Origin: Corallium rubrum | Taxonomy: Eukaryota; Cnidaria; Anthozoa; Scleralcyonacea; Coralliidae | NCBI GenBank assembly: GCA_964035015.1 | Contig: OZ035998.1 | Coordinates: forward strand, 13,417,643-13,481,642 | Reading direction: 5' to 3' | Length of the DNA: 64,000 bases | Shown here: in pieces, positions 45,078 through 59,826 of the stretch | How positions within the stretch are numbered: position 1 is the first letter of the stretch | Layout: every line of letters begins with the position of its first letter | Notes under the pieces: generated by a model | The model's database searches: none | The model's input: the letters and a program-made list of their open reading frames with translations, nothing else | Told to the model about the DNA's origin: nothing | Position numbers and translations under genes: made by a program

Positions 45078-45382
45078 TACCCTGCGAGTCAGAGCCCCTT
45101 TCCGACCTACGCAAGCTTCGGGGGAAAGTGGGTTCTGCGATCAAAGTCGATCTTCGCCACAAGTTTGGGGCGAGTCAGTCCGGTTTTAAACTGGTCAAAC
45201 AAGTTCTAGTTTATGAACACACGTTAGCAGGAAAATAGCAAGTAACGCGTTAGAGCCTGGGCCAAAAATAGGATCTTGGCAACCGTTCACGCATGCTCAA
45301 AAAGAAATATCGAGTTTGTTGGCAGAGCCCACTTTCCCCCGAAGCCTGCGTAGGTCGGAAAGGGGCTCTGACTCGCAGGGTA
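45078..45382. mobile_element. Array-borne TIR element, full copy 1
   Basis: About 305 bases; ends TACCCTGCGAGTCAGAGCCC and GGGCTCTGACTCGCAGGGTA, inverted for ~50 bases through CTTCGGGGGAAAGTGGG. The array reads ATGGAAAC(T/C) before and ATGTAAACT after it, an 8-9-bp duplication compatible with hAT, Merlin or Mutator-type elements. Copies at 50916 and 58024 are full; those at 47405 and 54511 are truncated. Confidence 0.82.
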
Positions 45383-47404
45383 ATGTAAACTCATCAGAGA
45401 AAAAAATATTCAAGCGCGCAAAATTTGACCCCTGGTGGAAATTCAACTTAACGATTGAACTCATTCTTTTTGGGCTATTTGATACAAACTTTATTTCACT
45501 AGCTCACGACGTACCACAGGAATCTCGATTTCAAGTCATTCGACATAACTTGCTCCGTATTGGTTCAGTTCCATTCGCACACCACCACACGCATAGCGAA
45601 AACAACCTGTGAATTTTAACTGGATAAAATTTAGACCTATATACCTTGAAGATCCTAGGAAATTGACTCCAAGGTCGTTTCACACATTTTTTTCACTAAC
45701 TTCAGGCACCTGTTCCACGTCTAGGATATGTGGCCGTTTGGCTTATTGAAAGTTTTGTAGACGGCCATTGCCAAAATTCCTACCGAATGGCTTATGTTTT
45801 CCAAGGGTCCCCTCAGCACCCTACCCCGTGCTTGTTATCCCATAGTGTATTGGTTAGTGTCAGAGATTGGGCTTCGGTCGGAGCGAGTTCTAAATCTGTT
45901 ACGGTCAAATATTTCATTTTAGGGTTAGGGCGTTTGCACAATAATATGTCGTAAATAATCGAGATTTGCGGTTAAAGTCAAGAGCGAAACAGTCACTTAA
46001 AGAAACAAATTATTTTTAGTACGTTTTGTTGATTCGACTGGATTTAGTCAGGAACTTGTAAAAAGGGTACTTGTTGAAACCGGAGTTGTTGGGTTGCTAT
46101 TGACCATTTCTGGAACGAGAAATTGCGGCTTGCCACCTGTGACAAAACTTGCACTCAAAATAATACATAATGACGAGTTTTTAAAATTGACTAAAACTTT
46201 TAAAATAATTGGGTAGCGGGTTTCACTATCTTAATCGGGCTGTTGCACGCCTCCTATTCATAAGTGCTATCCCCCTACTGTTTGACGCGGGAACTTTTGT
46301 CTGCTAGGTTTCCCATCCTGGACCGATACGTTCCTCCTTATGCAACCTGGTCAACTCAGGCTCCCCTAAGTTCACCATATCGACGCCCAACTTAGTGTGG
46401 ACACTCGATCGACATAGGCCGACGCACAACAGGAATCCCGACTTCAAGCCATTCGACACCACCTGCTCTGTAGTCGTTCAGTTACAAGCGCGAACCACCA
46501 TGCCCAGCGATAACAACTTGTAATTTTTTTAACTTCACTAACCATAAATTATTTTGCAGACTTTCTTGGGAAAGTAACTCCCCTTCTTAAACTGATTTGC
46601 ATTAGACGTGAAAAATGTCGAATGCTTTAATTTTAGTATACAAATTAAATACTAGTTTCTCCTTCCTTTTACATGCAAACTCACCTGAGAGAAAAAAATA
46701 TTCTTGAGTGCAAAATTATACCACTGGTGGAAATTCAACGTAACGATTAAAATTTTTCTGTTTGAGCTCTTTCACACAAACTTTATTTCACTACCTCACG
46801 ACGTACCAAAGGAATCCCGACTTCAGACCATTGGACACCACCTCCCCGGAAGTAACTCAGTTACAGGCGCGAACCACGCCCAGCAATGACAACTTGTAAT
46901 TATTTTTAAATTCCACTAACCATAAATTATTTTGCAGACATTCTTTGGATAATAACTCCTTTTCTTAAACTAATTTGCATCAGGCATAAAAAATGTCGAG
47001 CGCTTTAATTTTATTGTACAAATTAATTAGTTTCTACTTCGTTCTACATCCAAACTCGCCAGAGAAATAAATATTCGAAAGTGCAAAATTGCACCCCCTG
47101 GTGGAAATTCAACTTAACGGTTAAAATTATTCTTTTTGGGCAGTTTCGTAGACTCTTTATCTCGCTACCTCACTTCAAGCCATTAATTCGACACCGCCTG
47201 CTCGGTAGTAGCTCAGTTACAAGCGCGAACTACCACGCCCAGCGATAACATCTTGTAAATTATTTTAATTTCACTAACCATAAATTATTTTGCAGATTTT
47301 CCTGGGAGAATAAATCCCCTTGCATCAGGCGGAAAAAATGTCAAGCGCTGGACTTTTATTGATCAAATTAAATAGTTAGTTCTACTTCCTTTTACATGGA
47401 AACT

Positions 47405-47684
47405 TACCCTGCGAGTCAGAACCCCTTTCCAACCTACGCAAGCTTCGGGGAAAGTGGGCTCTGCCAACAAAGTCGATCTTCAACCCAAGTTTGGGGCGAG
47501 TCAGTCCGGTTTTAAACTGGCCAAACAAGTTCTAGTTTATGAACACACGTTGGCAGGAAAATAACAAGTAACGCTTTAGAGCCTGGGCGAAAAATAGTAT
47601 CTTGGCAACCGTTCACGCATGCTCAAAAAGAAATATCGAGTTTGTTGGCAGAGCCCACTTTCCCCCGAAACCTGCGTAGGTCGG
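47405..47684. mobile_element. Array-borne TIR element, truncated copy 2
   Basis: Lacks the last ~20 bases of the right end: CGTAGGTCGG joins directly to ATTAACGATTAAAATT, deleting array sequence as well. The same junction is at 54790. Confidence 0.8.
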
Positions 47685-50600
47685 ATTAACGATTAAAATT
47701 ATTCTTTTGGGAAGTTTGATACGCACTTCATTTCACTACCTCACGACGTACCTCAGTAATCCCCACTTCAAGCCAGTTAATCACACCACCTGCTCTGTAT
47801 TAGTTGTTCAGTTACGGGCACACATCACCACTTGCACAGGATAACAACCTGCATGTGGATTTTAACCTGCATAAATTTAGACCTTCGTTTCACTGCCTTC
47901 AGGCACCTGTTCGATGTCGAGCATATGTGGCCGTTTGGCTTATTTCGCTTTCGTAAACGGCCGTTCCCAACCCAAACAGTCGCGATTCCTACCGAATGTT
48001 CTTATGTTTATCAAGGGTCTCCTCTGCAACGTAAATGAAAACTTCCGAGCTTGTTGTCCTACAGTATAGTGGTTAGTATCAAAGACTGCATGGGCTTCAG
48101 TCGCAGCGAACTCTAAACCTGTTGTGATCAAACTTTTTATTTTAGGGTTAAGGCGTTTGCTCAGATTGTATGCCATAAATAATCGAGATTTTCGCTTAAA
48201 GTCAAGAACGAAACAGTCGCCTAAAGAACAAAAATATTTGTTTTTACTATCCGGCGCTTTGTTGATCCGACTGGATTTAGTCATGAGCTTATAAGGGTAC
48301 ACTTGTGGAAACCAGAGTTATTGGGTTAGTATTAACCACTTCAGGGACGAAAAATTGCGGCTTGCCACCTGTGACAAAACTTGTACTAAAAATAATACAT
48401 AATGACGAGTTTTTAAAATTGACTAAAACTTTTAAAATAATTGGGTAGCGGGTTTGACTATCTTAATCGGGCTGTTGCACGCCTCCTATTCACAAGTGCT
48501 ATCCCACTACTGTTTGACGCGAGAACTTTTGTCTGCTATGTTTCCCATCCTGGACCGATACGTTCCTCCTTATGCAACCTGGTCAACTCAGGCTCCCCTA
48601 AGTTCACCATATCGACGCCCAACTTAGTGTAAACACTCGATCGACATAGACTGACACACAACAGGAATCCCAACTTCAAGCCATCCGGACACCACTTGCT
48701 CTGTAGTCGTTCAGTTACAAGCGCGAACCACCACGCCCAGCGATAACCGGATTTTTTTTTAAATTTCGCTAACCATAAATTATTTTGCAGACATTCTTTG
48801 GAAAATAACTCCTGTTCTTAAACTAAATTGCATCAGGCATAAAAAAATTCGAGCGCTTTAATTTTATTGAACAAATTAAATAGTTTCTTCTTTGTTTTAT
48901 ATGGAAACTCACCATGAGAGCGCAAAAATCTATCCCTGCCGGAAATTCAACTTAACGATTAAAATTATTCTTTTGGGAAGTTTGATACGCACTTCATTTC
49001 ACTACCTCACGACGTACCTCAGTAATCCCCACTTCAAGCCAGATGATCACACCACCTGCTCTGTATTAGTTGTTCAGTTACGGGCACACACCACCACTTG
49101 CACAGGACAACAACCTGCATGTGGATTTTAACCTGGATAAATTTAGACCTTCGTTTCACTGCCTTCAGGCACCTGTTCGACGTCGAGCATATGTGGCCGT
49201 TTGGCTTATTTCGCTTTCGTAAACGGCCGTTCCCAACCCAAACAGTCGCGATTCCTACCGAATGTTCTTAATTCTTATGTTTACCAAGGGTCTCCTCAAC
49301 ACCGTAAATGAAAACTCCCGAGCTTGTCGTTCTATAGTATAGTGGTTAGTGTCAAAGACTGGGTTTCAGTCGCAGCGAGCTCTAAACCTGTTGCGGTCAA
49401 ACATTTTATTTTAGGGTTAAGGCGTTTGCTCAGATTATATGTCATAAATAATCGAGATTTGCGCTTAAAGTCAAGAACGAAACAGTCACCTAAAGAACAA
49501 AAATATTTGTGTTTACTATCCGTTTTGTTGATCCGACTGGATTTAGTCACGAGTTTATAAGGGTACACTTGTGGAAACCAGAGTTATTGGGTTGGTATTG
49601 ACCGCTTCAGGGACAAAAAATTGCGGCTTGCCACCTGTGACAAAACGTGTACTAAAAATAATACATAATGACGAGTTTTAAAATGGACTAAAACTTTTAA
49701 AATAAAATAATTGGGTAGCGGGTTTGACTTATCTTAATCGGGCTGTTGCACGCCTCGTATTCACAAGTGCTATCCCACTACTGTTTGACGCGGGAACTTT
49801 TGTCTGCTATGTTTCCATCCTGGACCAATACGTTCTTCCTTATGCAACCTGGTCAACTCAGGCTCCCCTAAGTTCACCATATCGACGCCCAACTTAGTGT
49901 GGACACTCGATTGACATAGGCCGACGCACAACAGGAATCCCGACTTCAGGCCATTCGACACCACCTGCTCTGTAGTCGTTCAGTTACAAGCGCGAACCAC
50001 CACGCCCAGCGATAACAACTTGTAATTTTTTTTAATTTCATTAACCATAAATTATTTTGCAGACTTTCTTGGGAAAGTAACTCCTTTTCTTAAACTGATT
50101 TGCATTAGACGTGAAAAATGTCGAATGCTTTAATTTTAGCTAGTATACAAATTAAATACTAGTTTCTCCTTCCTTTTACATGCAAAATCACCTGGGAGAA
50201 AAAAATATTCTTGAGCGCAAAATTATACCCCTGGTGGAAATTCAACTTACCGATTAAAATTGTTCTGTTTAAGCTCTTTCATGCAAACTTTATTTCACTA
50301 CCTCACGACGTACCACAGGAATCCCTACTTCAAGCCATTCGACACCACCTGCCCTGTAGCAGCTCAGTTACAGGCGCGAACCACCACGCCCAGCGATGGC
50401 AACTTGCAACTTCTTTTAAATTTCACTAACCATTAATTATTTTGCAGACATTCTTTGGATAATAACTCCTTTTCTTAAACTAATTTGCATTAGGCATAAA
50501 AAATGTCGAGCGCTTTAATTTTGTTGTACAAATGAATTAGTTTCTACTTCAGTCTACATGGAAACTCGCCAGAGAAATAAATATTCGGGTGTGCAAAATT

Positions 50601-50915
50601 GCATCCCTGGTGGAAATTCAACTTAACGATTAAAATTATTCTTTTTGGGCAGTTTCGTACACTCTTTTTCTCGCTACCTCACTTCAAGCCATTAATTCGA
50701 CACCGCTTGCTCTGTAGTAACTCAGTTACAAGCGCGAACAACCACGCCCAGCGATAACATCTTGTAAATTATTTTAATTTCACTAACCATAAATTATATT
50801 TTGTAGATTTTCCGGGGAGAATAAATCCCCTTGCATTAGGCGTAAAAAAAGTCGAGCGCTGGACTTTTATTGATCAAATTAAATAGTTAGTTCTACTTCC
50901 TTTTACATGGAAACT

Positions 50916-51220
50916 TACCCTGCGAGTCAGAACCCCTTTCCAACATACGCAAGCTTCGGGGGAAAGTGGGCTTTGCCAACAAAGTCGATCTTCGCCCCAA
51001 GTTTGGGGCGAGTCAGTCCGGTTTTAAACTGGTCAAACAAGTTCTAGTTTATGAACACACGTTAGCAGGAAAATAGCAAGTAACGCGTTAGAGCCTGGGC
51101 CAAAAATAGGATCTTGGCAACCGTTCACGCATGCTCAAAAAGAAATATCGAGTTTGTTGGCAGAGCCCACTTTCCCCCGAAGCCTGCGTAAGTCGGAAAG
51201 GGGCTCTGACTCGCAGGGTA
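50916..51220. mobile_element. Array-borne TIR element, full copy 3
   Basis: Both ends present, flanked by ATGGAAACT and ATGGAAACT, a clean 9-base match. Confidence 0.82.
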
Positions 51221-54200
51221 ATGGAAACTCATCAGAGAAAAAAATATTCGAGCGGACAAAATTTGACCCCTGATGGAAATTCAACTTAACGATTGAACTC
51301 ATTCTTTTTGGGCTATTTGATACAAACTTTATTTCACTAGCTCACGACGTACCACAGGAATCTCGATTTCAAGTCATTCGACATAACTTGCTCCGTATTG
51401 GTTCAGTTCCATTCGCACACCACCACACGCACAGCGAAAACAACCTGTGGATTTTAACTGGATAAAATTTAGACCTATATACCTTGAAGATCCTAGGAAA
51501 TTGACTCCAAGGTCGTTTCACACATTTTTTTCACTAACTTCAGGCACCTGTTCCACGTCTAGGATATGTGGCCGTTTGGCTTATTGAAAGTTTTGTAGAC
51601 GGCCATTGCCAAAATTCCTACCGAATGGCTTATGTTTTTCAAGGGTCCCCTCAGCACCCTACCCCGTGCTTGTTATCCCATAGTGTATTGGTTAGTGTCA
51701 GAGATTGGGCTTCGGTCGGAGCGAGTTCTAAATCTGTTACGGTCAAATATTTTATTTTAGGGTTAGGGCGTTTGCACAATAATATGTCGTAAATAATCGA
51801 GATTTGCGGTTAAAGTCAAGAACGAAACAGTCACTTAAAGAAAAAAATTATTTTTAGTACGTTTTGTTGATTCGACTGGATTTAGTCAGGAGCTTGTAAA
51901 AAGGGTACTTGTTGAAACCGGAGTTGTTGGGTTGCTATTGACCATTTCTGGAACGAGAAAATGCGGCTTGCCACCTGTGACAAAACTTGCACTCAAAATA
52001 ATACATAATGACGAGTTTTTGAAATTGACTAAAACTTTAAAAAAAAAAATTGGGTAGCGGGTTCGACTATCTTAATCGGGCTGTTGCACGCTGGCCTCCT
52101 ATTCACAAGTGCTATCCCACTACTGTTTGACGCGAGAACTTTTGTCTGCTATGTCTCCCATCCTGGACCGATACGTTCCTCCTTATGCAACCTGGTCAAC
52201 TCAGGCTCCCCTACGTTCACCATATCGACGCCAAACTTAGTGTGGACACTCGATCGACATAGGCCGACGCACAACAGGAATCCCGACTTCAAGCCATTCG
52301 ACACCACCTGCTCTGTAGTAGCTCAGTTACAGGCGCACGCCACCACACCCAGCGATAAGAACTTGTAATTTTTTATAATTTCACTAATCATAAATTATTT
52401 TGCAGACATTCTTTGGAAAATAATTCCTGTTCTTAAACTAAATTGCATCATGCATAAAAAATGTCGAGCGCTTTAATTTTATTGAACAAATTAAATAGTT
52501 TCTTCTTTGTTTTACATGGAAACTCACCACGAGAGTGCAAAAATCTATCCCTGCCGGAAATTCAACTTAACGATTAAAATTATTCTTTTGGGAAGTTTGA
52601 TACGCACTTTATTTCACTACCTCAGTAATCCCCACTTCAAGCCAATTGATCACACCAACTGCTCAGTCTGTATTGGTCGGTCAGTTACGGGCACACACCA
52701 CCCCTTGCACAGGATAACAACCTGTATCTGGATTTTAACCCGGATAAATTTAGACCTACCTTGAAGATCCTAGGAAATTGACTTGAGGTCGTTTCACTGC
52801 CTTCAGGCACCTGTTTGACGTCTAGCATATGTGGCCGTTTGGCTTATTTCGCTTTCGTAAACGGCCGTTCCCAACCCCCAAGGGTCTCCTCAGCACCGTA
52901 AATAAAAACTCCTGAGCTTGCCATTCTATAGTATAGTATAGCATAGTGGTTAGTGTCAAAGACTGGGCTTCAGTCGCAGCGAGCTCTAAACCTGTTGCGG
53001 TCAAACATTTTATTTTAGGGTTAAGGCGTTTGCTCAGATTATATGTCATAAATAATCGAGATTTGCGCTGAAAGTCAGGAACGAAACAGTCACCTAAAGA
53101 ACAAAAATATTTGTTTTTACTATCCGGCTTTTTGTTGATCCGACTGGATTTAGTCACGAGCTTATAAGGGTACACTTGTGGAAACCAGAGTTATTGGGTT
53201 GGTATTAACCACTTCAGGGACGAAAAATTGCGGCTTGCCACCTGTGACAAAACTTGTACTAAAAATAATACATAATGACGAGTTTTTAAAATTGACTAAA
53301 ACTTTTAAAATAATTGGGTAGCGGGTTTCACTATCTTAATCGGGCTGTTGCACGCCTCCTATTCATAAGTGCTATCCCCCTACTGTTTGACGCGGGAACT
53401 TTTGTCTGCTAGGTTTCCCATCCTGGACCGATACGTTCCTCCTTATGCAACCTGGTCAACTCAGGCTCCCCTAAGTTCACCATATCGACGCCCAACTTAG
53501 TGTGGACACTCGATCGACATAGGCCGACGCACAACAGGAATCCCGACTTCAAGCCATTCGACACCACCTGCTCTGTAGTCGTTCAGTTACAAGCGCGAAC
53601 CACCATGCCCAGCGATAACAACTTGTAATTTTTTTAACTTCACTAACCCATAAATTATTTTGCAGACTTTCTTGGGAAAGTAACTCCCCTTCTTAAACTG
53701 ATTTGCATTAGACGTGAAAAATGTCGAATGCTTTAATTTTAGTATACAAATTAAATACTAGTTTCTCCTTCCTTTTACATGCAAACTCACCTGAGAGAAA
53801 AAAATATTCTTGAGTGCAAAATTATACCACTGGTGGAAATTCAACGTAACGATTAAAATTTTTCTGTTTGAGCTCTTTCACACAAACTTTATTTCACTAC
53901 CTCACGACGTACCAAAGGAATCCCGACTTCAGGCCATTGGACACCACCTCCCCGGAAGTAACTCAGTTACAGGCGGGAACCACGCCCAGCAATGACAACT
54001 TGTAATTATTTTTAAATTCCACTAACCATAAATTATTTTGCAGACATTCTTTGGATAATAACTCCTTTTCTTAAACTAATTTGCATCAGGCATAAAAAAT
54101 GTCGAGCGCTTTAATTTTATTGTACAAATTAATTAGTTTCTACTTCGTTCTACATCCAAACTCGCCAGAGAAATAAATATTCGAAAGTGCAAAATTGCAC

Positions 54201-54510
54201 CCCCTGGTGGAAATTCAACTTAACGGTTAAAATTATTCTTTTTGGGCAGTTTCGTAGACTCTTTATCTCGCTACCTCACTTCAAGCCATTAATTCGACAC
54301 CGCCTGCTCGGTAGTAGCTCAGTTACAAGCGCGAACTACCACGCCCAGCGATAACATCTTGTAAATTATTTTAATTTCACTAACCATAAATTATTTTGCA
54401 GATTTTCCTGGGAGAATAAATCCCCTTGCATTAGGCGGAAAAAATGTCAAGCGCTGGACTTTTATTGATCAAATTAAATAGTTAGTTCTACTTCCTTTTA
54501 CATGGAAACT

Positions 54511-54790
54511 TACCCTGCGAGTCAGAACCCCTTTCCAACCTACGCAAGCTTCGGGGAAAGTGGGCTCTGCCAACAAAGTCGATCTTCAACCCAAGTTTGG
54601 GGCGAGTCAGTCCGGTTTTAAACTGGCCAAACAAGTTCTAGTTTATGAACACACGTTGGCAGGAAAATAACAAGTAACGCTTCAGAGCCTGGGCGAAAAA
54701 TAGTATCTTGGCAACCGTTCACGCATGCTCAAAAAGAAATATCGAGTTTGTTGGCAGAGCCCACTTTCCCCCGAAACCTGCGTAGGTCGG
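54511..54790. mobile_element. Array-borne TIR element, truncated copy 4
   Basis: Carries the same deletion junction as 47405-47684, so it arose by duplication of the array rather than by a new insertion. Confidence 0.8.
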
Positions 54791-57700
54791 ATTAACGATT
54801 AAAATTATTCTTTTGGGAAGTTTGATACGCACTTCATTTCACTACCTCACGACGTACCTCAGTAATCCCCACTTCAAGCCAGTTAATCACACCACCTGCT
54901 TTGTATTAGTTGTTCAGTTACGGGCACACATCACCACTTGCACAGGATAACAACCTGCATGTGGATTTTAACCTGCATAAATTTAGACCTTCGTTTCACT
55001 GCCTTCAGGCACCTGTTCGATGTCGAGCATATGTGGCCGTTTGGCTTATTTCGCTTTCGTAAACGGCCGTTCCCAACCCAAACAGTCGCGATTCCTACCG
55101 AATGTTCTTATGTTTATCAAGGGTCTCCTCTGCAACGTAAATGAAAACTTCCGAGCTTGTTGTCCTACAGTATAGTGGTTAGTATCAAAGACTGCATGGG
55201 CTTCAGTCGCAGCGAACTCTAAACCTGTTGTGATCAAACTTTTTATTTTAGGGTTAAGGCGTTTGCTCAGATTGTATGCCATAAATAATCGAGATTTTCG
55301 CTTAAAGTCAAGAACGAAACAGTCACCTAAAGAACAAAAATATTTGTTTTTACTATCCGGCGCTTTGTTGATCCGACTGGATTTAGTCATGAGCTTATAA
55401 GGGTACACTTGTGGGGAAACCAGTGTTATTGGGTTAGTATTAACCACTTCAGGGACGAAAAATTGCGGCTTGCCACCTGTGACAAAACTTGTACTAAAAA
55501 TAATACATAATGACGAGTTTTTAAAATTGACTAAAACTTTTAAAATAATTGGGTAGCGGGTTTGACTATCTTAATCGGGCTGTTGCACGCCTCCTATTCA
55601 CAAGTGCTATCCCACTACTGTTTGACGCGAGAACTTTTGTCTGCTATGTTTCCCATCCTGGACCGATACGTTCCTCCTTATGCAACCTGGTCAACTCAGG
55701 CTCCCCTAAGTTCACCATATCGACGCCCAACTTAGTGTAGACACTCGATCGACATAGACTGACACACAACAGGAATCCCAACTTCAAGCCATCCGGACAC
55801 CACCTGCTCTGTAGTCGTTCAGTTACAAGCGCGAACCACCACGCCCAGCGATAACCGGTTTTTTTTTTAAATTTCGCTAACCATAAATTATTTTGCAGAC
55901 ATTCTTTGGAAAATAACTCCTGTTCTTAAACTAAATTGCATCAGGCATAAAAAAATTCGAGCGCTTTAATTTTATTGAACAAATTAAATAGTTTCTTCTT
56001 TGTTTTATATGGAAACTCACCATGAGAGCGCAAAAATCTATCCCTGCCGGAAATTCAACTTAACGATTAAAATTATTCTTTTGGGAAGTTTGATACGCAC
56101 TTCATTTCACTACCTCACGACGTACCTCAGTAATCCCCACTTCAAGCCAGATGATCACACCACCTGCTCTGTATTAGTTGTTCAGTTACGGGCACACACC
56201 ACCACTTGCACAGGACAACAACCTGCATGTGGATTTTAACCTGGATAAATTTAGACCTTCGTTTCACTGCCTTCAGGCACCTGTTCGACGTCGAGCATAT
56301 GTGGCCGTTTGGCTTATTTCGCTTTCGTAAACGGCCGTTCCCAACCCAAACAGTCGCGATTCCTACCGAATGTTCTTAATTCTTATGTTTACCAAGGGTC
56401 TCCTCAACACCGTAAATGAAAATTCCCGAGCTTGTCGTTCTATAGTATAGTGGTTAGTGTCAAAGACTGGGTTTCAGTCGCAGCGAGCTCTAAACCTGTT
56501 GCGGTCAAACATTTTATTTTAGGGTTAAGGCGTTTGCTCAGATTATATGTCATAAATAATCGAGATTTGCGCTTAAAGTCAAGAACGAAACAGTCACCTA
56601 AAGAACAAAAATATTTGTGTTTACTATCCGTTTTGTTGATCCGACTGGATTTAGTCACGAGTTTATAAGGGTACACTTGTGGAAACCAGAGTTATTGGGT
56701 TGGTATTGACCGCTTCAGGGACAAAAAATTGCGGCTTGCCACCTGTGACAAAACTTGTACTAAAAATAATACATAATGACGAGTTTTAAAATGGACTAAA
56801 ACTTTTAAAATAAAATAATTGGGTAGCGGGTTTGACTTATCTTAATCGGGCTGTTGCACGCCTCGTATTCACAAGTGCTATCCCACTACTGTTTGACGCG
56901 GGAACTTTTGTCTGCTATGTTTCCATCCTGGACCAATACGTTCCTCCTTATGCAACCTGGTCAACTCAGGCTCCCCTAAGTTCACCATATCGACGCCCAA
57001 CTTAGTGTGGACACTCGATCGACATAGGCCGACGCACAACAGGAATCCCGACTTCAAGCCATTCGACACCACCTGCTCTGTAGTCGTTCAGTTACAAGCG
57101 CGAACCACCACGCCCAGCGATAACAACTTGTAATTTTTTTTAATTTCACTAACCATAAATTATTTTGCAGACTTTCTTGGGAAAGTAACTCCCCTTCTTG
57201 AACTGATTTGCATTAGACGTGAAAAATGTCGAATGCTTTAATTTTAGCTAGTCTACAAATTAAATACTAGTTTCTCCTTCCTTTTACATGCAAACTCACC
57301 TGGGAGAAAAAAATATTCTTGAGCGCAAAATTATACCCCTGGTGGAAATTCAACTTACCGATTAAAATTGTTCTGTTTAAGCTCTTTCATGCAAACTTTA
57401 TTTCACTACCTCACGACGTACCACAGGAATCCCGACTTCAAGCCATTCGACACCACATGCCCTGTAGCTGCTCAGTTACAGGCGCGAACCACCACGCCCA
57501 GCGATGACAACTTGCAACTTCTTTTAAAGTTCACTAACCATAAATTATTTTGCAGACATTCTTTGGATAATAACTCCTTTTCTTAAACTAATTTGCATTA
57601 GGCATAAAAAATGTCGAGCGCTTTAATTTTGTTGTACAAATGAATTAGTTTCTACTTCAGTCTACATGGAAACTCGCCAGAGAAATAAATATTCGGGTGT

Positions 57701-58023
57701 GCAAAATTGCATCCCTGGTGGAAATTCAACTTAACGATTAAAATTATTCTTTTTGGGCAGTTTCGTACACTCTTTTTCTCGCTACCTCACTTCAAGCCAT
57801 TAATTCGACACCGCCTGCTCTGTAGTAACTCAGTTACAAGCGCGAACAACCACGCCCAGCGATAACATCTTGTAAATTATTTTAATTTCACTAACCATAA
57901 ATTATATTTTGTAGATTTTCCTGGGAGAATAAATCCCCTTGCATTAGGCGTAAAAAATGTCGAGCGCTGGACTTTTATTGATCAAATTAAATAGTTAGTT
58001 CTACTTCCTTTTACATGGAAACC

Positions 58024-58328
58024 TACCCTGCGAGTCAGAACCCCTTTCCAACATACGCAAGCTTCGGGGGAAAGTGGGCTTTGCCAACAAAGTCGATCTT
58101 CGCCCCAAGTTTGGGGCGAGTCAGTCCGGTTTTAAACTGGTCAAACAAGTTCTAGTTTATGAACACACGTTAGCAGGAAAATAGCAAGTAACGCGTTAGA
58201 GCCTGGGCCAAAAATAGGATCTTGGCAACCGTTCACGCATGCTCAAAAAGAAATATCGAGTTTGTTGGCAGAGCCCACTTTCCCCCGAAGCCTGCGTAAG
58301 TCGGAAAGGGGCTCTGACTCGCAGGGTA
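58024..58328. mobile_element. Array-borne TIR element, full copy 5
   Basis: Full element with flanks ATGGAAACC and ATGGAAACT. It closely resembles copy 3, sharing CAACATACGCAAGC and GCGTAAGTCGG variants. Confidence 0.82.
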
Positions 58329-59826
58329 ATGGAAACTCATCAGAGAAAAAAATATTCGAGCGGGCAAAATTTGACCCCTGGTGGAAATTCAACTTAACGA
58401 TTGAACTCATTCTTTTTGGGCTGTTTGATACAAACTTTATTTCACTAGCTCACGACGTACCACAGGAATCTCGATTTCATGTCATTCGACATAACTTACT
58501 CCGTATTGGTTCAGTCCCATTCGCACACCACCACACGCACAGCGAAAACAACCTGTGGATTTTAACTGGATAAAATTTAGACCTAAATACCTTGAAAATC
58601 CTAGGAAATTAACTCCAAGGTCGTTTCACACAATTTTTTTCACTGACTTCAGGCACCTGTTCCACGTCTAGGATATGTGGCCGTTTGGCTTTTTAAAGTT
58701 TCGTAAACGGTCATTGCCAAAATTCCTACCGAATGGCTTATGTTTTCCAAGGGTCCCCTCAGTACCCTACCCCGAGCTTTTTATCCCATAGTATATTGGT
58801 TAGTGTCAGAGATTGGGCTTCGGTCGGAGCGAGCTCTAAATCTGTTACGGTCAAATATTTCATTTTAGGGTTAGGGCGTTTGCGCGATACTGAATATATG
58901 TCATAAATAATCGAAATTTGCGGTTAAAGTCAAGAACGAAACAGTCACTTAAAGAATAAAAATTGTTGTTTTTAGTACGTTTTGTTGATTCGACTGCATT
59001 TAGTCAGGAGCTTGTAAAAAGGGTACTTGTTGAAACCAGAGTTGTTGGGTTGCTATTGACCATTTTTGGAACGAAAAATTGCCGCCTGCCACTTGTGACA
59101 AAACTTGTACTAAAAATAATACATAATGACGAGTTTTTAAAATTGACTAAAACTTTTAAAATAAAATATTTGAGTAGCGGGTTCGACTATCTTAATCGGG
59201 CTGTTGCACGCCGGCCTCCTATTCACAAGTGCTATCCCACTACTGTTTGACGCGGGAACTTTTGTCTGCTATGTTTCCATCCTGGACCGATACGTTCCTC
59301 CTTATGCAACCTGGTCAACTCAGGCTTCCCTAAGTTCACCATATCGACGCCCAACTTAGTGTGAACACTCGATCGACATAGGCCGACGCACAACAGGAAT
59401 CCCGACTTCAAGCCATCCGACACCACCTGCTCTGTAGTCGTTCAGTTACAAGCGCGAACCACGCCCAGTGATAACAACCGGTATTTGTTTTTCAAATTGC
59501 ACTAACCATAAATTATTTTGCAGACATTCTTTGGAAAATAGCTCCTGTTCTTAAACTAAATTGCATCAGGCATAAAAAATGTCGAGCGCTTTAATTTTAT
59601 TGAACAAATTAAATAGTTTCTTCTTTGTTTTACATGGAAACTCACCACGAGAGCGCAAAAATCTATTCCTGGCGGAAATTCAACTTAACGATTAAAATTA
59701 TTCTTTTGGGAAGTTTGATACGCACTTTATTTCACTACTTCAGTAATCCCCACTTCAAGCCAATTGATCACACCACCTGCTCAGTCTGTGTTGGTTGTTC
59801 AGTTACGAGCGCATGTGAACTTTAAC

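Larger units (their letters stand above)
46155..51480 (+). repeat. Higher-order repeat copy A (~7.1-kb period)
   Basis: Matches 53261-58590 at an offset of 7106-7108 bases with only scattered differences by eye. Shared private variants include GCTAGGTTTCCCATCC, the truncated TIR element and the CGATAACCGG variant. Two extra G bases near 55413 account for the 2-base shift. Beyond about 51.5 kb similarity falls to the ordinary level between units. Confidence 0.85.
53261..58590 (+). repeat. Higher-order repeat copy B
   Basis: Partner of 46155-51480. A third partial copy begins at 62066 and runs to the window end, matching 55.17-57.1 kb at an offset of about 6.89 kb. Confidence 0.85.
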
